Shown one piece after another: positions 34,808 through 45,174 of a stretch of 64,000 nt of DNA (position 1 is its first letter; the number at the start of each line of letters is the position of its first letter). Made by a program: the position numbers and the translations under genes. A model generated the notes under the pieces. It made no database searches. It saw nothing but the letters and a program-made list of their open reading frames with translations, and was not told the DNA's origin. Where the stretch lies: assembly GCF_030463565.1 (NCBI RefSeq), contig NC_134675.1, positions 12,979,862 through 13,043,861 on the forward strand, read 5' to 3'. The DNA is from Pelecanus crispus. Its lineage: Eukaryota; Chordata; Aves; Pelecaniformes; Pelecanidae.

Positions 34808-35504
34808 AAGATGGAATTTTGGTCCGTGGATGGACACTGGGTGAGAAGTAGATAGCCGAGGAATGCAGTTAGCACAGGAGACAGATAATTTATTCTTTGA
34901 AATGCTGACCATAGAGATAAAAAGCTGAGAAATGTTAGGGAGGATGCGCAGCTGTGAAGATACAAGGTACAGCTCACGATTTTGCTTGCTTTGCAAGCAT
35001 CCTGTTATTGGCTTGAGCATAGTCAATACGTGACTGCTGGATTATGGTAATATGCCACATGAACAAAGCCCATGAACCAATAGACGGGATGACTATGTCG
35101 CGTGCAGCGTGCCTGGCCAGCGGGCGCATGTGCTATAGGCTCCCTTTGTTGCAACCGAGGTGTGTTTTTGGCACTTGCTGGCCACGTGTGTCGAAACCCA
35201 TTTCCTCTGCCATAGAAATACCGGGATTTCCTGAAGAGGGGTGGGCAGGTGTACGGCGAGGTCACCGTTGCCTCTGTAGGGACACCCACGTAAAGCTGGC
35301 ACCTACCGACCGCTGGGCTGAGCTTGCAGCGCAAGACGGCACAAGACTGTACGGATGGACCATCTTCCTCACAGTCCTCGGGTCGGTAAGACTATTGCTT
35401 TGCTGGACGCTTGTAGTGTAGTTAATAAAGTCTTTTGTGCTGCTAGATAGTCTGTGTGTGCGTGCCATTCTTTCCCCAGGAATCCTCGAAACCACGCTAA
35501 AACA
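34790..35504 (+). mobile_element. Solo LTR, family C, inserted in ERV leader
   Basis: Starts TGTGTACAGAAGGG and ends CACGCTAAAACA, with AATAAA at about 35424-35429. Flanked by GGTGG on both sides (34785-34789 and 35505-35509), a perfect 5-bp target duplication. Same family as the provirus at 17-22.9 kb but opposite orientation. Confidence 0.92.
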
Positions 35505-35589
35505 GGTGGCATGGGTGGGAGAATATGGGCATGTACTTAGACAACTTCTCCCCTCCAATGATCTGGAACTTCACTCCATAACAACTACA

Positions 35590-37023
35590 GGATCCTGATG
35601 AAGTGATAGAATGCTTGAAAAGAAAATGTCGTGGTTATTCCAAAGACGCACAACTCATTGCACTGTGCTGGGCCTTGGCTAGTATCTACCAAACACTACT
35701 CGATATTATGCAGCACCCTCAGGGAGAAGAGAGGGAAAACAAACCAAGAGGCACTGCGGCTACTCCAGCCCCTGCGACATGAACTGCAGCTACTCCAACC
35801 CCATCAACAGGCACTACAGTTACTCCAACCCCGCGACAGGCACTGCAGCTAAACCAGAGAACCAACCCATGCTGGCATCAGTTGCCCCCATAAACACGAA
35901 GAAATTTTGGAAGCGGAAATCATCTTGTTTAGAAAGGGAAGAGGAAGCTCCTCCTAAGAGGGAGCAGGAGGAAGACGCATACTGTCTCGTTTGCGAGGAG
36001 GCAGACTACTCTAGAGCAGCGCCACCACGAGAACAGGAGGAGGAAGAGGCAGAACTCATAAATGAGACGGTAACCACCCGATCCCTATCCCTGAGTGAGC
36101 TGCGAGATATGCAAAAAGATTTCAGTTGTCATCCAGGCGAGCACATCATCACCTGGCTGCTCCAATGCTGGGATAACAGGGCCAGTAGCCTGGAATTAGA
36201 GGGTAGGGAAGCCAAGCAGCTGGGATCCCTTTCTAGGGAAGGGGGCATTGACAAAGCAATTGGAAAAGGGGCACAAACCCTTAGCCTCTGGAGGTGACTT
36301 CTTTCAGGTGTGAAGGAAAGGTATCCCTGCAAGGAAGATGTTATATCTCACCCAGGCAAGTGGACCACCATGGAGAGAGGTATCCAGTACCTGAGGGAAT
36401 TAACCATACTGGAAGTGATTTATGGTGACCTGGACAACAAGCAGTCATCCAAAGATCCAGATGAAGTCAAATGTACACGACCCATGCAGCGGAAGTTTGT
36501 ACGGAGCGCACCATCGTTGCATGCCAACTCATTGGCAGTAATGACCTGGAAAGATGAAGAGGAACCAACGGTGGATGAATTCGCTGGCCAACTCCAGGAA
36601 TACGAAGAAAGTCTCGACTGTAGAGAAACTGTCCCGGAAGGTCCAGCAACTCGAAGAGGATATGTCCTACTCTCCACCTCTACGGACCAGTATCTCAGAT
36701 ATTAGGAGTAAGTGTTCCTCTGCTCAAGAGGGAGGATATAGAGAGTACACAACATGGGGCACCCTGTGGATTTACCTGCATGACCATGGAGAGGACATGA
36801 GGAAGTGCGATGGAAAATCTACCTCGACCCTAGAGGCACAGGTGCGTGAGTTGCAAGGAAAAACTATTACAAAAGGCGGTTCTCCCAGGAAAATTGCAGC
36901 TCCAGTTTCCAGTGAGCAGTTCCCCAGAAAGAGTAGAAGGGCTGATCTTACCCCTGATTTTAATGAAGGGACTTCTGATTCGTATTTACAAGAAGTGAGT
37001 GACAAATACTATGACGAAGACTA
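35590..37023 (+). pseudogene. gag: ERV gag (family A element)
   Basis: Gag of the LTR A-type element, spread over three frames. The first (35779-36297) has a basic-acidic linker and a capsid-like segment LSLSELRDMQKDFSCHPGE followed by ITWLLQCWDN and AKQLGSLSREGGIDKAIGK. TGA at 36295-36297 breaks it and the same frame goes on (VKERYPCKEDVISHPGKW, RKFVRSAPS) to 36705. From about 36600 the true frame is the next one (36554-37024), with a coiled-coil-like EKLSRKVQQLEED and a C-terminal region rich in Ser, Arg and Lys. No CCHC knuckle is visible, as in spuma-like Gag. Protease follows directly. Damage: one stop, at least one frameshift, and a frame change inside the repeat at 35755-35850. Confidence 0.8.
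35755..35850 (+). repeat. ~30-bp tandem repeat in gag
   Basis: About three units built on GGCACTGCAGCTACTCCAAC and a CCCNGCGACA-type end. They give Thr/Ala/Pro-rich decapeptides in one frame. Confidence 0.75.
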
Positions 37024-37503
37024 GAGGGGCCCTGCCTCCAGCCAGGTGCAGGAAAGGGACAACTGGGTTTACTGGACTGTGGGGATTCAATGGCCTGGCA
37101 CAAGGGTGGTATAAGGCTCTAGTGGACACCGGTGCACCGTGTACCCTAATGCCATCAGGCTATACAGGGGCAGAACCCATCTGTATCTCTGGAATGACAG
37201 GGGGATCCCAACAGCTAACCGTATTGGAGGCTGAACTGGGCCTAACTGGGAATGAGTTGCAGAAGCACCCCATTGTGACTGGCCCAGAGGCTCCATGCAT
37301 CCTTGGCATAGACTACCTCAGGAGAGGGTATTTCAAGGACCCAAAAGGGTACCGGTGGGCTTTTGGTATAGTTGCCTTGGAGACAGAGGAAATTAAACAG
37401 TTGTCCACCTTGCCCGGTCTCTTAAAGGATCCTTCTGCTGTGTGGTTGCTGAGGGTCAAAGAACAACAGGTGCCGATCGCTACCACAACTGTGCACCAGC
37501 GGC
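37024..37503 (+). pseudogene. pro: ERV protease, start of pol (family A element), cut by CR1 junction
   Basis: Retroviral aspartic protease that would process Gag and Pol. Catalytic ALVDTGAPCTLMP lies at about 37115-37152 and the conserved CILGIDYLRRG at about 37297-37330, at normal spacing for a retropepsin of about 110 residues. After a linker ([13 protein letters not shown]) the sequence changes abruptly at 37503 into antisense CR1, so RT, RNase H and integrase are missing. The apparent ORF to 37751 is a chimera whose last 80 codons are antisense CR1. The integrase at 1-1046 belongs to the same ERV type, but nothing shows that the two are parts of one copy. Confidence 0.82.
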
Positions 37504-39725
37504 AATATTGCACCGCATTGCATGGTGTTGTTGTGACCCAAGTGCAGGACCCGGCACTTGGCCTTGTTGAACCTCATACAGTTGGCCACGGCCCATCGAT
37601 CCAGCCTGTCCAGGTCCCTCTGCAGGGCCATCCTACCCTCGAGCAGATCGACACTCCCACCCAGTTTGGTGTCGTCTGCAAACTTACTGAGGGCACACTC
37701 GATCCCCTCATCCAGATCATTGATAAAGATATTGAACAAGACTGGCCCTAAAACAGAGCCCTGGGGAACACCGCTCGTGACCGGCTGCCAACTGGACTTA
37801 ACACCATTTACCACAACTCTCTGGGCTCGGCCACCCAACCAGTTCTTTACCCAGCGAAGAGTATGCCTGTCCAAGCCATGAGCTGCCAGCTTCCCGAGGA
37901 GGATATTATGCGAGACGGTGTCAAAAGCTTTGCTAAAGTCGAGGTAGATGACATCCACAGCCTTTCCATCATCTACCAGGCGGGTCACCAGGTCATAGAA
38001 GGAGATCAGGTTGGTCAAGCAGGACCTGCCTTTTGTGAACCCATGCTGGCTGGGTCTCATCCCCTGGTTGACCTGTACTTGCCTGTGGAGTTTGCTCAAG
38101 ATGAACCTCTCCATAATCTTCCCCGGCACTGAGGTCAGGCTGAGAGGCCTGTAGTTCCCCGGGTCCTCCTTCCGGCCCTTCTTGTAGATGGGCGTCACAT
38201 TGGCAAGCCTCCAGTCATCAGGGACCTCCCCTGTTAACCAGGACTGCTGATAGATGATGGAGAGAGGCTTGGCGAGCTCCTCCGCCAGCTCCCTCAGTAC
38301 TCTCGGGTGGATCCCATCTGGCCCCATAGACTTGTGAGCGTCCAGGTGGCGTAGCAGGTCATTAACTGCTTCCTCCTGGACTATGTGGGCTCCATTCTGG
38401 TCCCCATCCCTATCCTCTAGCTCAGGGGCCTGAGTACCCTGGGGATGACCGGGCTGGCTGTTGAACACAGAGGCAAAGAAGGCGTTAAGTACCTCAGCCT
38501 TTTCCTTGTCCTCAGTGACAATGTTCCCCCCCACATCCAGCAAAGAATGGAGATCCTCCTTGGCTCTCCTTTTATTGCTGATGTACTTATAAAAGCATTT
38601 TTTATTGTCTTTTACAGCACTGGCCAGATTGAGTTCTAGCTGGGCTTTTGCTTTTCTAATTTCCTCCCTGCATGACCTAACAAGATCCCTGTACTCTTCC
38701 TGAGTTGCCCGCCCCTTCTTCCAAAGGTGGTAGACTCTCCTTTTTTCCCTGAGTCCCCGCAAAAGCTCCCTATTCAGCCAGGCCGGTCGATTTCCCCACC
38801 GGTTGGTCTTACGACACACGGGGACAGCCCGCTCCTGCGCCCTTAAGACTTCCTTCTTGAAGAGGGCCCAGCCTTCCTGGACCCCTTTGCCCTTCAGGAC
38901 CACCTCCCAAGGGACTTTCCCAACCAGGGTCCTGAAGAGGCCAAAGTCTGCCCTCCGGAAGTCCATGGTAATAGTTTTGCTGCCCCTCCGCTTAGCATCA
39001 CTCAAAATTGAGAACTTTATCATGTCGTGGTCGCTAAGCCCGAGACGGCCTCCGACCTCGACATTTCCCACAAGCCCTTCTCTGTTGGTAAACAGCAGGT
39101 CAAGCGGGGCACCTCCCCTGGTAGGCTCGCTTACCAGCTGCATTAGAAAGTTATCCCCCACATACTCTAGGAACTTCCAAGACTGCTGCCTCTCTGCTGT
39201 GTGGTATTTCCAGCAGATGTCCGGCAAGTTGAAGTCCCCCACAAGAACAAGGGCTAGCGATTGTGGGACTTCTGCCAGCCGTTTATAGAATGCCTCATCT
39301 ACCTCTAGATCCTGGTTGGGTGGTCTATAGCAGACTCCCAACAGGACATCCGCCTTTCCGGCCTTCCCCCTCATCCTTACCCATAAGCATTCCACCTTGT
39401 CATCACCACTGTCAAGCTCTATGCAGTCGAAGCACTCCCTAACATACAGAGCCACCCCACCGCCTTTCCTTCCCTGCCTATCCCTTCTGAAGAGCTTATA
39501 GCCCTCCAGTGCAGCACTCCAGTCATGAGAGTCGTCCCACCACGTTTCCGTGATGGCGACTATGTCATAGCCATCCTGCTGCACAAGGGCCTCCAGCTCC
39601 TCCTGTTTGTTGCCCATGCTACGTGCATTGGTGTAGATGCACTTAAGCTGGGCTATTGATTTCGCCCCCAACGTTGTCATGCTGCCCCTGGGCTCCTCAT
39701 TAGCGGGATGCATAGTACTTCCCCA
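37504..39725 (-). mobile_element. CR1 LINE with long EN-RT ORF, truncated at its 3' end
   Basis: A minus-strand CR1 carrying a single 793-codon ORF (39803-37422). Endonuclease comes first (about residues 50-290): [55 protein letters not shown]. Then come the linker and reverse transcriptase with [31 protein letters not shown], the Asp in [34 protein letters not shown] and the catalytic FADDTKLGG. The frame is unbroken until 37504, where CR1 stops at CNNTMQC and ERV protease sequence begins. The last 40 or so codons of the ORF are ERV antisense, and the first 20-40 probably ERV gag. Loss of the 3' end is unusual, since LINE copies normally lose the 5' end. Confidence 0.93.
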
Positions 39726-40577
39726 GTGCAAAGCACAAGTCCATAGGGGACTGGTAATATTTGGCCCTGCGGTATCTAACAATATTCCCAGACCTAATGT
39801 CAACGATCAAGCTTCAGCTGGGGTAAGGTGGAGCTGGTTGGTTCTGGCTGTCCAGATCTGTGCTAGCCAGTCCACGGGTGTTTCCCCTGGGTTAGCTTGG
39901 TATCTCTCCTCCAGATCTCTTAACTCTAAGGCAGTAAACACTCTAGTAGTTGTTGTGGAGGGAGGCAGGCTTTGTGCCGCGGGCATGCTCTGTTGTTCAG
40001 TCTTGATTATTGGTGCCAAGAGGGCAGGGGACAGGGAATCATCCTCATTATCACCCTGCCCTGAAGGGAGGGTATGTGGGTCTGCTTGTTTCCAGATATC
40101 CCCATCCCAATCATCATCACACATAGCACAGTAGATTTTAACCGGGTCTACCATAGTAGCTTCCAACAATCTCCTCCTGCGCTCTTCAGTTTCTGCAATT
40201 ATTTGGGGCTGAAGTTTTGACTCTGGCAGTCTATTTTGCATTTCTAATTGCTTACGCTTTACTTCCCAAGTATTCTTTCCATTTTCCTTTTCCTAATTTT
40301 CCTTTTTCAAATGTACATTTTCCCCTTTCAACTCATCAATCATATCCGTTGCTGCTCCAAGACAACTGCCTAGGAGCCAGCACATAGCATCTTTCCCTTT
40401 TCCCTTCTTTAACTTACAAGTCGTCTGCCATGTGGCAAACTCCTGCCAAATATTATCAGCATTTGTGCAGTGGCTCTTGACCCAGGACAAATCCCACTTG
40501 GGATTTCACCATCCCTCTTTCTCAAATTTATCTCCCAGTTGTTGCCACTCAGTGTCTAGTTTTTCATTCTTTGCCAT
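39726..40577 (-). pseudogene. gag: ERV gag (family E element)
   Basis: Gag of a minus-strand ERV whose 5' LTR is at 40723-41361. The ATG at 40577 lies 122 bp after the primer-binding site. The matrix-like start continues through KSHCTNADNIWQEFATWQ and LLGSCLGAATDMIDELKGE. Then come a charged linker with a Cys pair (YCAMCDDDWDGDIW), an acidic/Pro-rich stretch and a capsid start (ALELRDLEERYQANPGE, TPVDWLAQIW). In-frame stops lie at about 40507-40509 and near 40293. Sequence is lost at about 39730-39800, where CR1 begins, so the rest of the provirus is missing. Assignment is from order and capsid resemblance to the other Gag proteins here. Confidence 0.72.
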
Positions 40578-40698
40578 GGCACAGACAAACATGCAGACAC
40601 AGAGACACAGAGAATATCTTTACACTCATGCCAAACTGATTGCCTCAACAGGCACAGCAGAGCAGCTTGTGCTTGCCAACAGAATGTGTCCAAGAGAG

Positions 40699-40716
40699 AT
40701 CCTACCACTGCCACCA
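40699..40716 (-). other. Primer-binding site, tRNA-Leu-like
   Basis: Minus strand reads TGGTGGCAGTGGTAGGAT six bases after the LTR end. It resembles the complement of the 3' end of tRNA-Leu (AAG/TAG type) with two mismatches. Confidence 0.6.
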
Positions 40717-40722
40717 ATAAAA

Positions 40723-41361
40723 TGTCATGGTCCGTTCAGATCTCTCAAATTTATGGGACAACGTACTCTGTGATTTAAACTTCATTTCATGAGCTCGTTA
40801 AGAAATATAATAAACAAACACAATAAACAGACTTGCCCAGACTAGTCTAGCATGTGAATTCACTTATTCACCATTCAAGTCATAAGGTTTCATAACTTAT
40901 AACCTGTAACTCTTAATATTGTGCACCTATAAGAAAAAAAAAAAAAGAAAAAAAAAAGAAAAAAAAAAAAACTAGTTACCTAGCCGACAGTGAGAGTGCT
41001 CATCCTTCCTCCTCTGTCACGGTGCGATACAGGTGTCCCCTGTATCACACTGGGAAGCATGAAAGCCTCAGCAGTCCAGCTGCTGTTGGATCCACTCTTC
41101 AAAAGCTTGGAGGTTTGGTCTATACCATTTCCATGAGCTAGCAGATTCTGAGGAAACTGCCAGACAAAAGATAATGGCTGCCGGAGACAGCAATTTGCAG
41201 GTGATCATGGCTGCATCGTGGCCCTTTATCTCTTCCTGGTCACCTGTCCTACCTACCCGGTGCTCTTGCTTTGACCTAATGGCGCTGCTCCCAGCATACA
41301 TCAGGCCTTAGCATGAGCTGGGTTAGCCAAAATCTAAGCAGGAGCTGAGTAAACAGTCACA
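40723..41361 (-). mobile_element. 5' LTR, family E
   Basis: Ends GGACCATGACA at 40723 (minus strand) next to the primer-binding site and gag; proposed start TGTGACTGTTTACTC at 41361. A second, truncated copy lies at 52599-53028, which confirms the family. It contains an A-rich tract (T-rich on the sense strand) at 40932-40971. On its right edge it abuts Polinton integrase sequence, so this ERV appears to have inserted into the Polinton. Confidence 0.75.
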
Positions 41362-41981
41362 AACCAACCTTTAAACAATCTGTTAAAGCACTGTAATTTT
41401 CACCATTTTGTTACTTATAATGAAATAAAGGCTTCTGTTGTAGAGTGTTTTAACAGGACGCTCAAAACTAAGATATTTTACAGCACACACTTTTTGCTAC
41501 ATTGATATGTTGTTGGAGTTTATAAAGAGCTATAACCATAGCTTCCACAGGACTATCAGAGCCAGGTCTGTGGATGTGAACCCTTTAAATCCTGAGAAAA
41601 CTGTATCTTTAAAATTAAAGAATTTGCACCTCTGCTCAAAAAGGGAGACCATGTCAGGGTGTCTAGAATAAAAGTGAGATTTGAGAAAGGTTATGAGGAG
41701 ATGTTCACAGATGAGAAATGACCACAGATGAAAAATGAGAAATTGTGAGAAGGGGACAGATACCCATGTACCACTTAATAGACTAAAGTTGCAAAGTAAT
41801 TGAGGGGACATTTTACCCTGAAGAACTTCACAAAGTGAATCCTGGTGAGGACAGAGTCTACAAAATTGAGAAGATCATCTCTGCAAAAGGAAAAGGAAGA
41901 AAACAGCTGCTGGTGAAGAGGCAAGGACTACCCCAAATATTTAACAGTTGGGTAGAAGCCTCCCAAGTCCAGGACATCTAG
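41362..41981 (+). pseudogene. Polinton integrase, C-terminal half with chromodomain
   Basis: The rve-type integrase that would insert the element's DNA. Readable in order: FVTYNEIKASVVECFNRTLK (about 41405-41465), where the Glu of VVE is the probable catalytic Glu of the DDE triad; IDMLLEFIKSYNHSFHRTIR (from 41501), the YNxSxHRxI block typical of this family; KKGDHVRVSRIKVRFEKGYE (about 41638-41700), the SH3-like domain; GTFYPEELHKV (from 41805); and a chromodomain (VYKIEKIISAKGKGRKQLLV to IFNSWVEAS), ending at TAG 41979-41981. At least three frame changes separate these blocks, the first near a T5 run at about 41491, so it is dead. The N-terminal half with the two Asp residues is missing left of the LTR E junction. 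The family assignment is from motif order, not from a search. Confidence 0.72.
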
Positions 41982-41984
41982 TGA

Positions 41985-42767
41985 TTGGCAGTGGAGCCAG
42001 GGGGGAAAAGAAAGACTGCAGATGGGGGGTTCTGCATCATGCTACCCAGCAATGCCAGTGTCAGAATCTTCACACAAAACACCAGCTCAAACTTTACTGT
42101 ACAGCTGGTGAGGCCCCTGGAGTTCTCAGGCAAGAGGGAGGTGGGGCTTGCGGAAAGCACCCACACAGCTGGAATAACATCAACAAAGATGCCATCTTTG
42201 AAATAGCACTGCAGGGTAAGACATGGCAACATACTTTGCCTCTCCATGTTGATGGAAAGTGTGAACCATCTTATTAACCCCCACAACAAAGCTTCAGCTG
42301 TCAACTCTCCAGCAGTGGGTCAGGCCTACAACACCTTCGTAAGGGAAACAAGGTTTAAAATGGGTGAGAAGCCTTACACATTTTCTACAACTGGGTATCT
42401 AGCACATATTTTGGGGGCATCTCCAAGGATTGGTGCTAAGAAATTTCCCTTTGTGGTGCACATCACCAGGGGTTTTAACTTGCTCTATCTCTACACAGAT
42501 CTTATGGAACACCATCTTGTCAGGGACTTTTTGATCCCTTTATTGCACTGTGATCTGACCAGTGGTAATAACAAAACTGTTATGGTGCTGTATGATAAGC
42601 CACACTATGTGCCTATAAACCACCAATACATTGATACAATCAGCACTGATCCAGACAGAGCTCTCTCTCTTGAAAGTGTCAAGCCCTTTCTAAAACACAA
42701 CACAATGAACATTGCTTTCCAGAAGAAGCAGCTGCTGCATCCTTTCTCCACAGATGGTGAATACTAA
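41985..42767 (+). pseudogene. Polinton penton-like minor capsid protein (F54H12.2-like)
   Basis: Starts with ATG three bases after the integrase stop. The N-terminal block CIMLPSNASVRIFTQNTSSN with VRPLEFSGKREVGLAE matches the start of the jelly-roll minor capsid (penton) proteins of Polintons and adintoviruses, annotated in animals as F54H12.2-like. A shift to another frame gives the next block, HPHSWNNIN (about 42156-42182). After a second shift near 42260-42277 the first frame is open to 42767 with LYLYTDLMEHHLVRDFLIPL and YDKPHYVPINHQYIDTI, the family's D-x-x-E and PHYVP signatures. An in-frame TAG at 42204-42206 falls in the shifted part. The protein would form the vertices of an icosahedral capsid. 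No host function is suggested. Confidence 0.75.
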
Positions 42768-42980
42768 TGTGCCTTTTTCCTACATCACCATAACAAGGGA
42801 TTACCTTCTGAACAGCTTTTAAAAATGTATTCTAACAATCTAGTTAAAAATCACCAGATGGTGATGCATTTTGTAAAAAATGAGTATGGAACTTTCCCTG
42901 TGACCAGGGCTACTCAAAATATGTTTCAGAAGACCCAGACCTGCATCTCTTATAATGATTTTCATAAATGTATTTGTTAA
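42768..42980 (+). pseudogene. Open frame continuing from the penton gene
   Basis: The penton frame stays open for 70 codons after its TAA (42765-42767) and ends at TAA 42978-42980, which overlaps AATAAA (42980-42985). Either the earlier TAA is a later nonsense mutation and this is the true C-terminus, or it is a separate small gene without a start codon. No motif is recognised. Confidence 0.4.
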
Positions 42981-43009
42981 ATAAAACTTACAGCCCAACT
43001 GAAGGGCTA

Positions 43010-43034
43010 TGTGTGTGTGTCTCTGTGTGTGTGT
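43010..43034. repeat. (TG)n microsatellite
   Basis: Interrupted TG run between the two convergent poly(A) signals. Confidence 0.8.
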
Positions 43035-43131
43035 ATGTTTTAATTACACCTCCAAAAATGTTTTTTTAAATGGACACTACAGACAACAAAGTTTAAAGAT
43101 TTTATGAATATTTTATTTTCAACAGTAAACT

Positions 43132-43195
43132 TTACAGCCATTGGATTTTAGGTATCTTTCTCTTCTTAGAGGGTGTGTGGTGCTGCTTTGCCCTT
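43132..43195 (-). pseudogene. C-terminal tail of a convergent Polinton gene (tentative)
   Basis: On the minus strand the last 20 codons before TAA (43132-43134) read as a basic tail (KQHHTPSKKRKIPKIQWL), followed 15 bp later by AATAAA (43112-43117). The upstream part is cut off by the LTR A fragment. A late viral structural gene is possible; the identity is unknown. Confidence 0.3.
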
Positions 43196-43400
43196 GTTTC
43201 GGCTGGGATAGAGTTAATTTTCTTCCCAGTAGCTGGCATAGTGCTGTGTTTTGGATTTAGCATGAGAATAACGTTGATAACACACTGATGTTTTAGTTGT
43301 TGCTAAGTAGTGCTTACACTAGTCAAGGACTTTTTCAACTTCTCATGCCCTGCCAGCAAGAAGCTGGGAGGGGGCACAGCCAGGATAGTTGACCCAGGAT
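43192..43400 (+). mobile_element. LTR A fragment (first ~205 bp only)
   Basis: Begins near the LTR start (TTGTTTCGGCTGGGATAG) and stops in U3 after CACAGCCAGGATAGTTGACC, about where the fragment at 29970 also stops. It runs directly into CR1. Confidence 0.82.
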
Positions 43401-43818
43401 AGTGAGAGCAGCCCTGCGGAGAAGGACTTGGGGGTACTGGTGGATGAAAAGCTGGACATGAGCTGGCAATGTGCGCTTGCAGCCCAGAAAACCAACTGTA
43501 TCCTGGGTTGCATCAAAAGAAGCGTGGCCAGCAGGTCGAGGGAGGTGATTCTGCCCCTCTACTCTGCTCTGGTAACACCTCATCTGGAGTACTGCGTCCA
43601 GCTCTGGGGCCCTCAGCACAAGAAGGACATGGATCTGCTGGAGCGGGTCCAGAAGAGGGCCACCAAAATGATCCGAGGGCTGGAACACCTCTCCTATGAG
43701 GCCAGGCTGAGAGAGTTGGGATTGTTCAGCCTAGAGAAGAGAAGGCTGCGAGGAGACCTTATTGCAACCTTCCAGTACTTAAAGGGTCCTTTCCAACTTG
43801 AGATATTCTATGACTCGA
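43401..43818 (+). mobile_element. CR1 LINE fragment, internally deleted
   Basis: Plus-strand CR1 3' region, open for 153 codons (43389-43850): [60 protein letters not shown]. It jumps from TTAAAGGG (about 43787) to a tail-like TCCTTTCCAACTTGAGATATTCTATGA, so roughly 200 bp before the tail are deleted. Confidence 0.88.
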
Positions 43819-44103
43819 ATTTAAACACAGTTTGGCAATTAGGCATTTGACAGGGTTTTTCTTAATATGTTCAGGCCACAAAATGATGTCTTATTTCTGC
43901 CTGTAATCTTCGACATATTTAGCTTTTTTTGTCATCATCTGTGTACCAGCCTGGGTAGCCTGAAGCTTTCTGCTTCTGGCAGAGCTGGAATTTTATATAA
44001 TCTGAGAAGAGTCTGTTACACCTCTGTGAATACGCCCCCACTGTGAATATTTTGAGTGGTTTCTCACTCTTCTAGTTATCAGAGCAGGAAATCTGTTGCT
44101 GTG
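43819..44103. other. Short unique spacer
   Basis: Nothing recognised. It ends in CTGTG, the left target duplication of the next LTR. Confidence 0.5.
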
Positions 44104-45169
44104 TGTATTGGGTTTGCGTGGCAAGGTTTTAGTAGTGAGGGGGCTGCAGGGGTGGCTTCTGTGAGAAGCTTCCTCCATGTCTGATAGAGCCAGTGCCAGC
44201 CAGCTCCAAGACGGACCCACCGCTGGCCAAAGCTGAACCAGTCGGCGACAGTGGTAGCACCTCTGTGATAACATATTTTAAAAGGGGTAAAAACTGCTGC
44301 ACAACAGCAGCTGGAAAGAGAGGAGTGAGAATATGTGAGAGAAACAACTATGCAGATACCAAGGTCAGTGAAGAAGGAGGGGGAGGAGGTGCTTCAGTCA
44401 CCAGTGCAGACATTCCCTTGCAGCCCATGGTGAAGACCATGGTGAGGCAGGCTGTCCCCCTGCAGCCCATGGAGGTTAACGGTGGAGCAGATATCCACCT
44501 GTAGCCTGTGGAGGACCCCATGCTGGAGCAGGTGGATGTGCCCAAAGGAGGCTGTGACCCCGTGGGAAGCCCGTGCTGGAGCAGGCTCCTGGCAGGACCT
44601 GTGACCCTGTAGGGGACCCACACTGGAGCAGTCTGTTCCTGAAGGGCTGCACCCTGTGGAAGGGACCCATGCTGCAGCAGTTTGTGAAGAACTGCAGCTC
44701 GTGGGAAGGACTCACATTGGAGAAGTTCGTGGAGGACTGTTGCAGTCATGGGTGGGACCACACGCTGGAGCAGGGGAAGAGTGTGAGAAGGAAGGAGCGG
44801 CAGTGACAACCCTTGATGAATTGACTGCAACCCCCATTCCCTGTCCCCATGCGCCGATCGGGGGGGAGGAGGTAGCAAATTCGGGAGTGAAGTTAAGCCC
44901 AGGAAGAAGGGAGGGGTGGGAGGAAGGTGTGTTTAGATTTGGTTTTATTTCTCATTATCCTACTCTGACTTTTGGTTGGCAATAAATTAAGTTAATCTTC
45001 CCCAAGTCGAGTGTGTTTTGCTCGTGATGGTAATCGGTGAGTGATCTCCCTGTCCTTATCTCGACCCACGAGCCTTTCATCGTATTTTCTCCCCCTGTCC
45101 AGTTGATGAGGGGGAATGATAGAGTGGCTTGGTGGGCACCTGGCATCCAGCCAAGGTCAACCCACCACA
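44104..45169 (+). mobile_element. Solo LTR, family B
   Basis: Starts TGTATTGGGTTTGCGTGGCA and ends GGTCAACCCACCACA. Flanked by perfect 5-bp duplications CTGTG (44099-44103 and 45170-45174). AATAAA lies at 44981-44986. The middle holds imperfect repeats built around GACCCATGCTGGAGCAG. Short ORFs in it are repeat artefacts. Confidence 0.9.
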
Positions 45170-45174
45170 CTGTG

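Larger units (their letters stand above)
41362..43195 (+). mobile_element. Polinton/Maverick (adintovirus-like) relic
   Basis: Fragment of a large self-synthesising DNA transposon or integrated adintovirus. Evidence is the adjacent pair of a DDE integrase with a C-terminal chromodomain (41362-41981) and a penton-like minor capsid gene (41985-42767 and beyond). A probable convergent gene end lies on the minus strand (43132-43195). Poly(A) signals of both directions face each other at 42980 and 43112, giving a compact, virus-like layout. No terminal inverted repeat is visible, and both ends are cut: LTR E on the left and an LTR A fragment on the right. DNA polymerase B, ATPase, protease and major capsid genes are not in the window. 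Confidence 0.72.

Noticed and set aside
36999-37751. 250-codon ORF taken as one protein
   Set aside because: Only the part up to about 37503 is retroviral protease; the rest is antisense CR1 joined by a rearrangement.
44193-44985. Several ORFs of 75-176 codons in LTR B
   Set aside because: They come from the GC-rich internal repeats of the LTR, occur on both strands and differ between copies.
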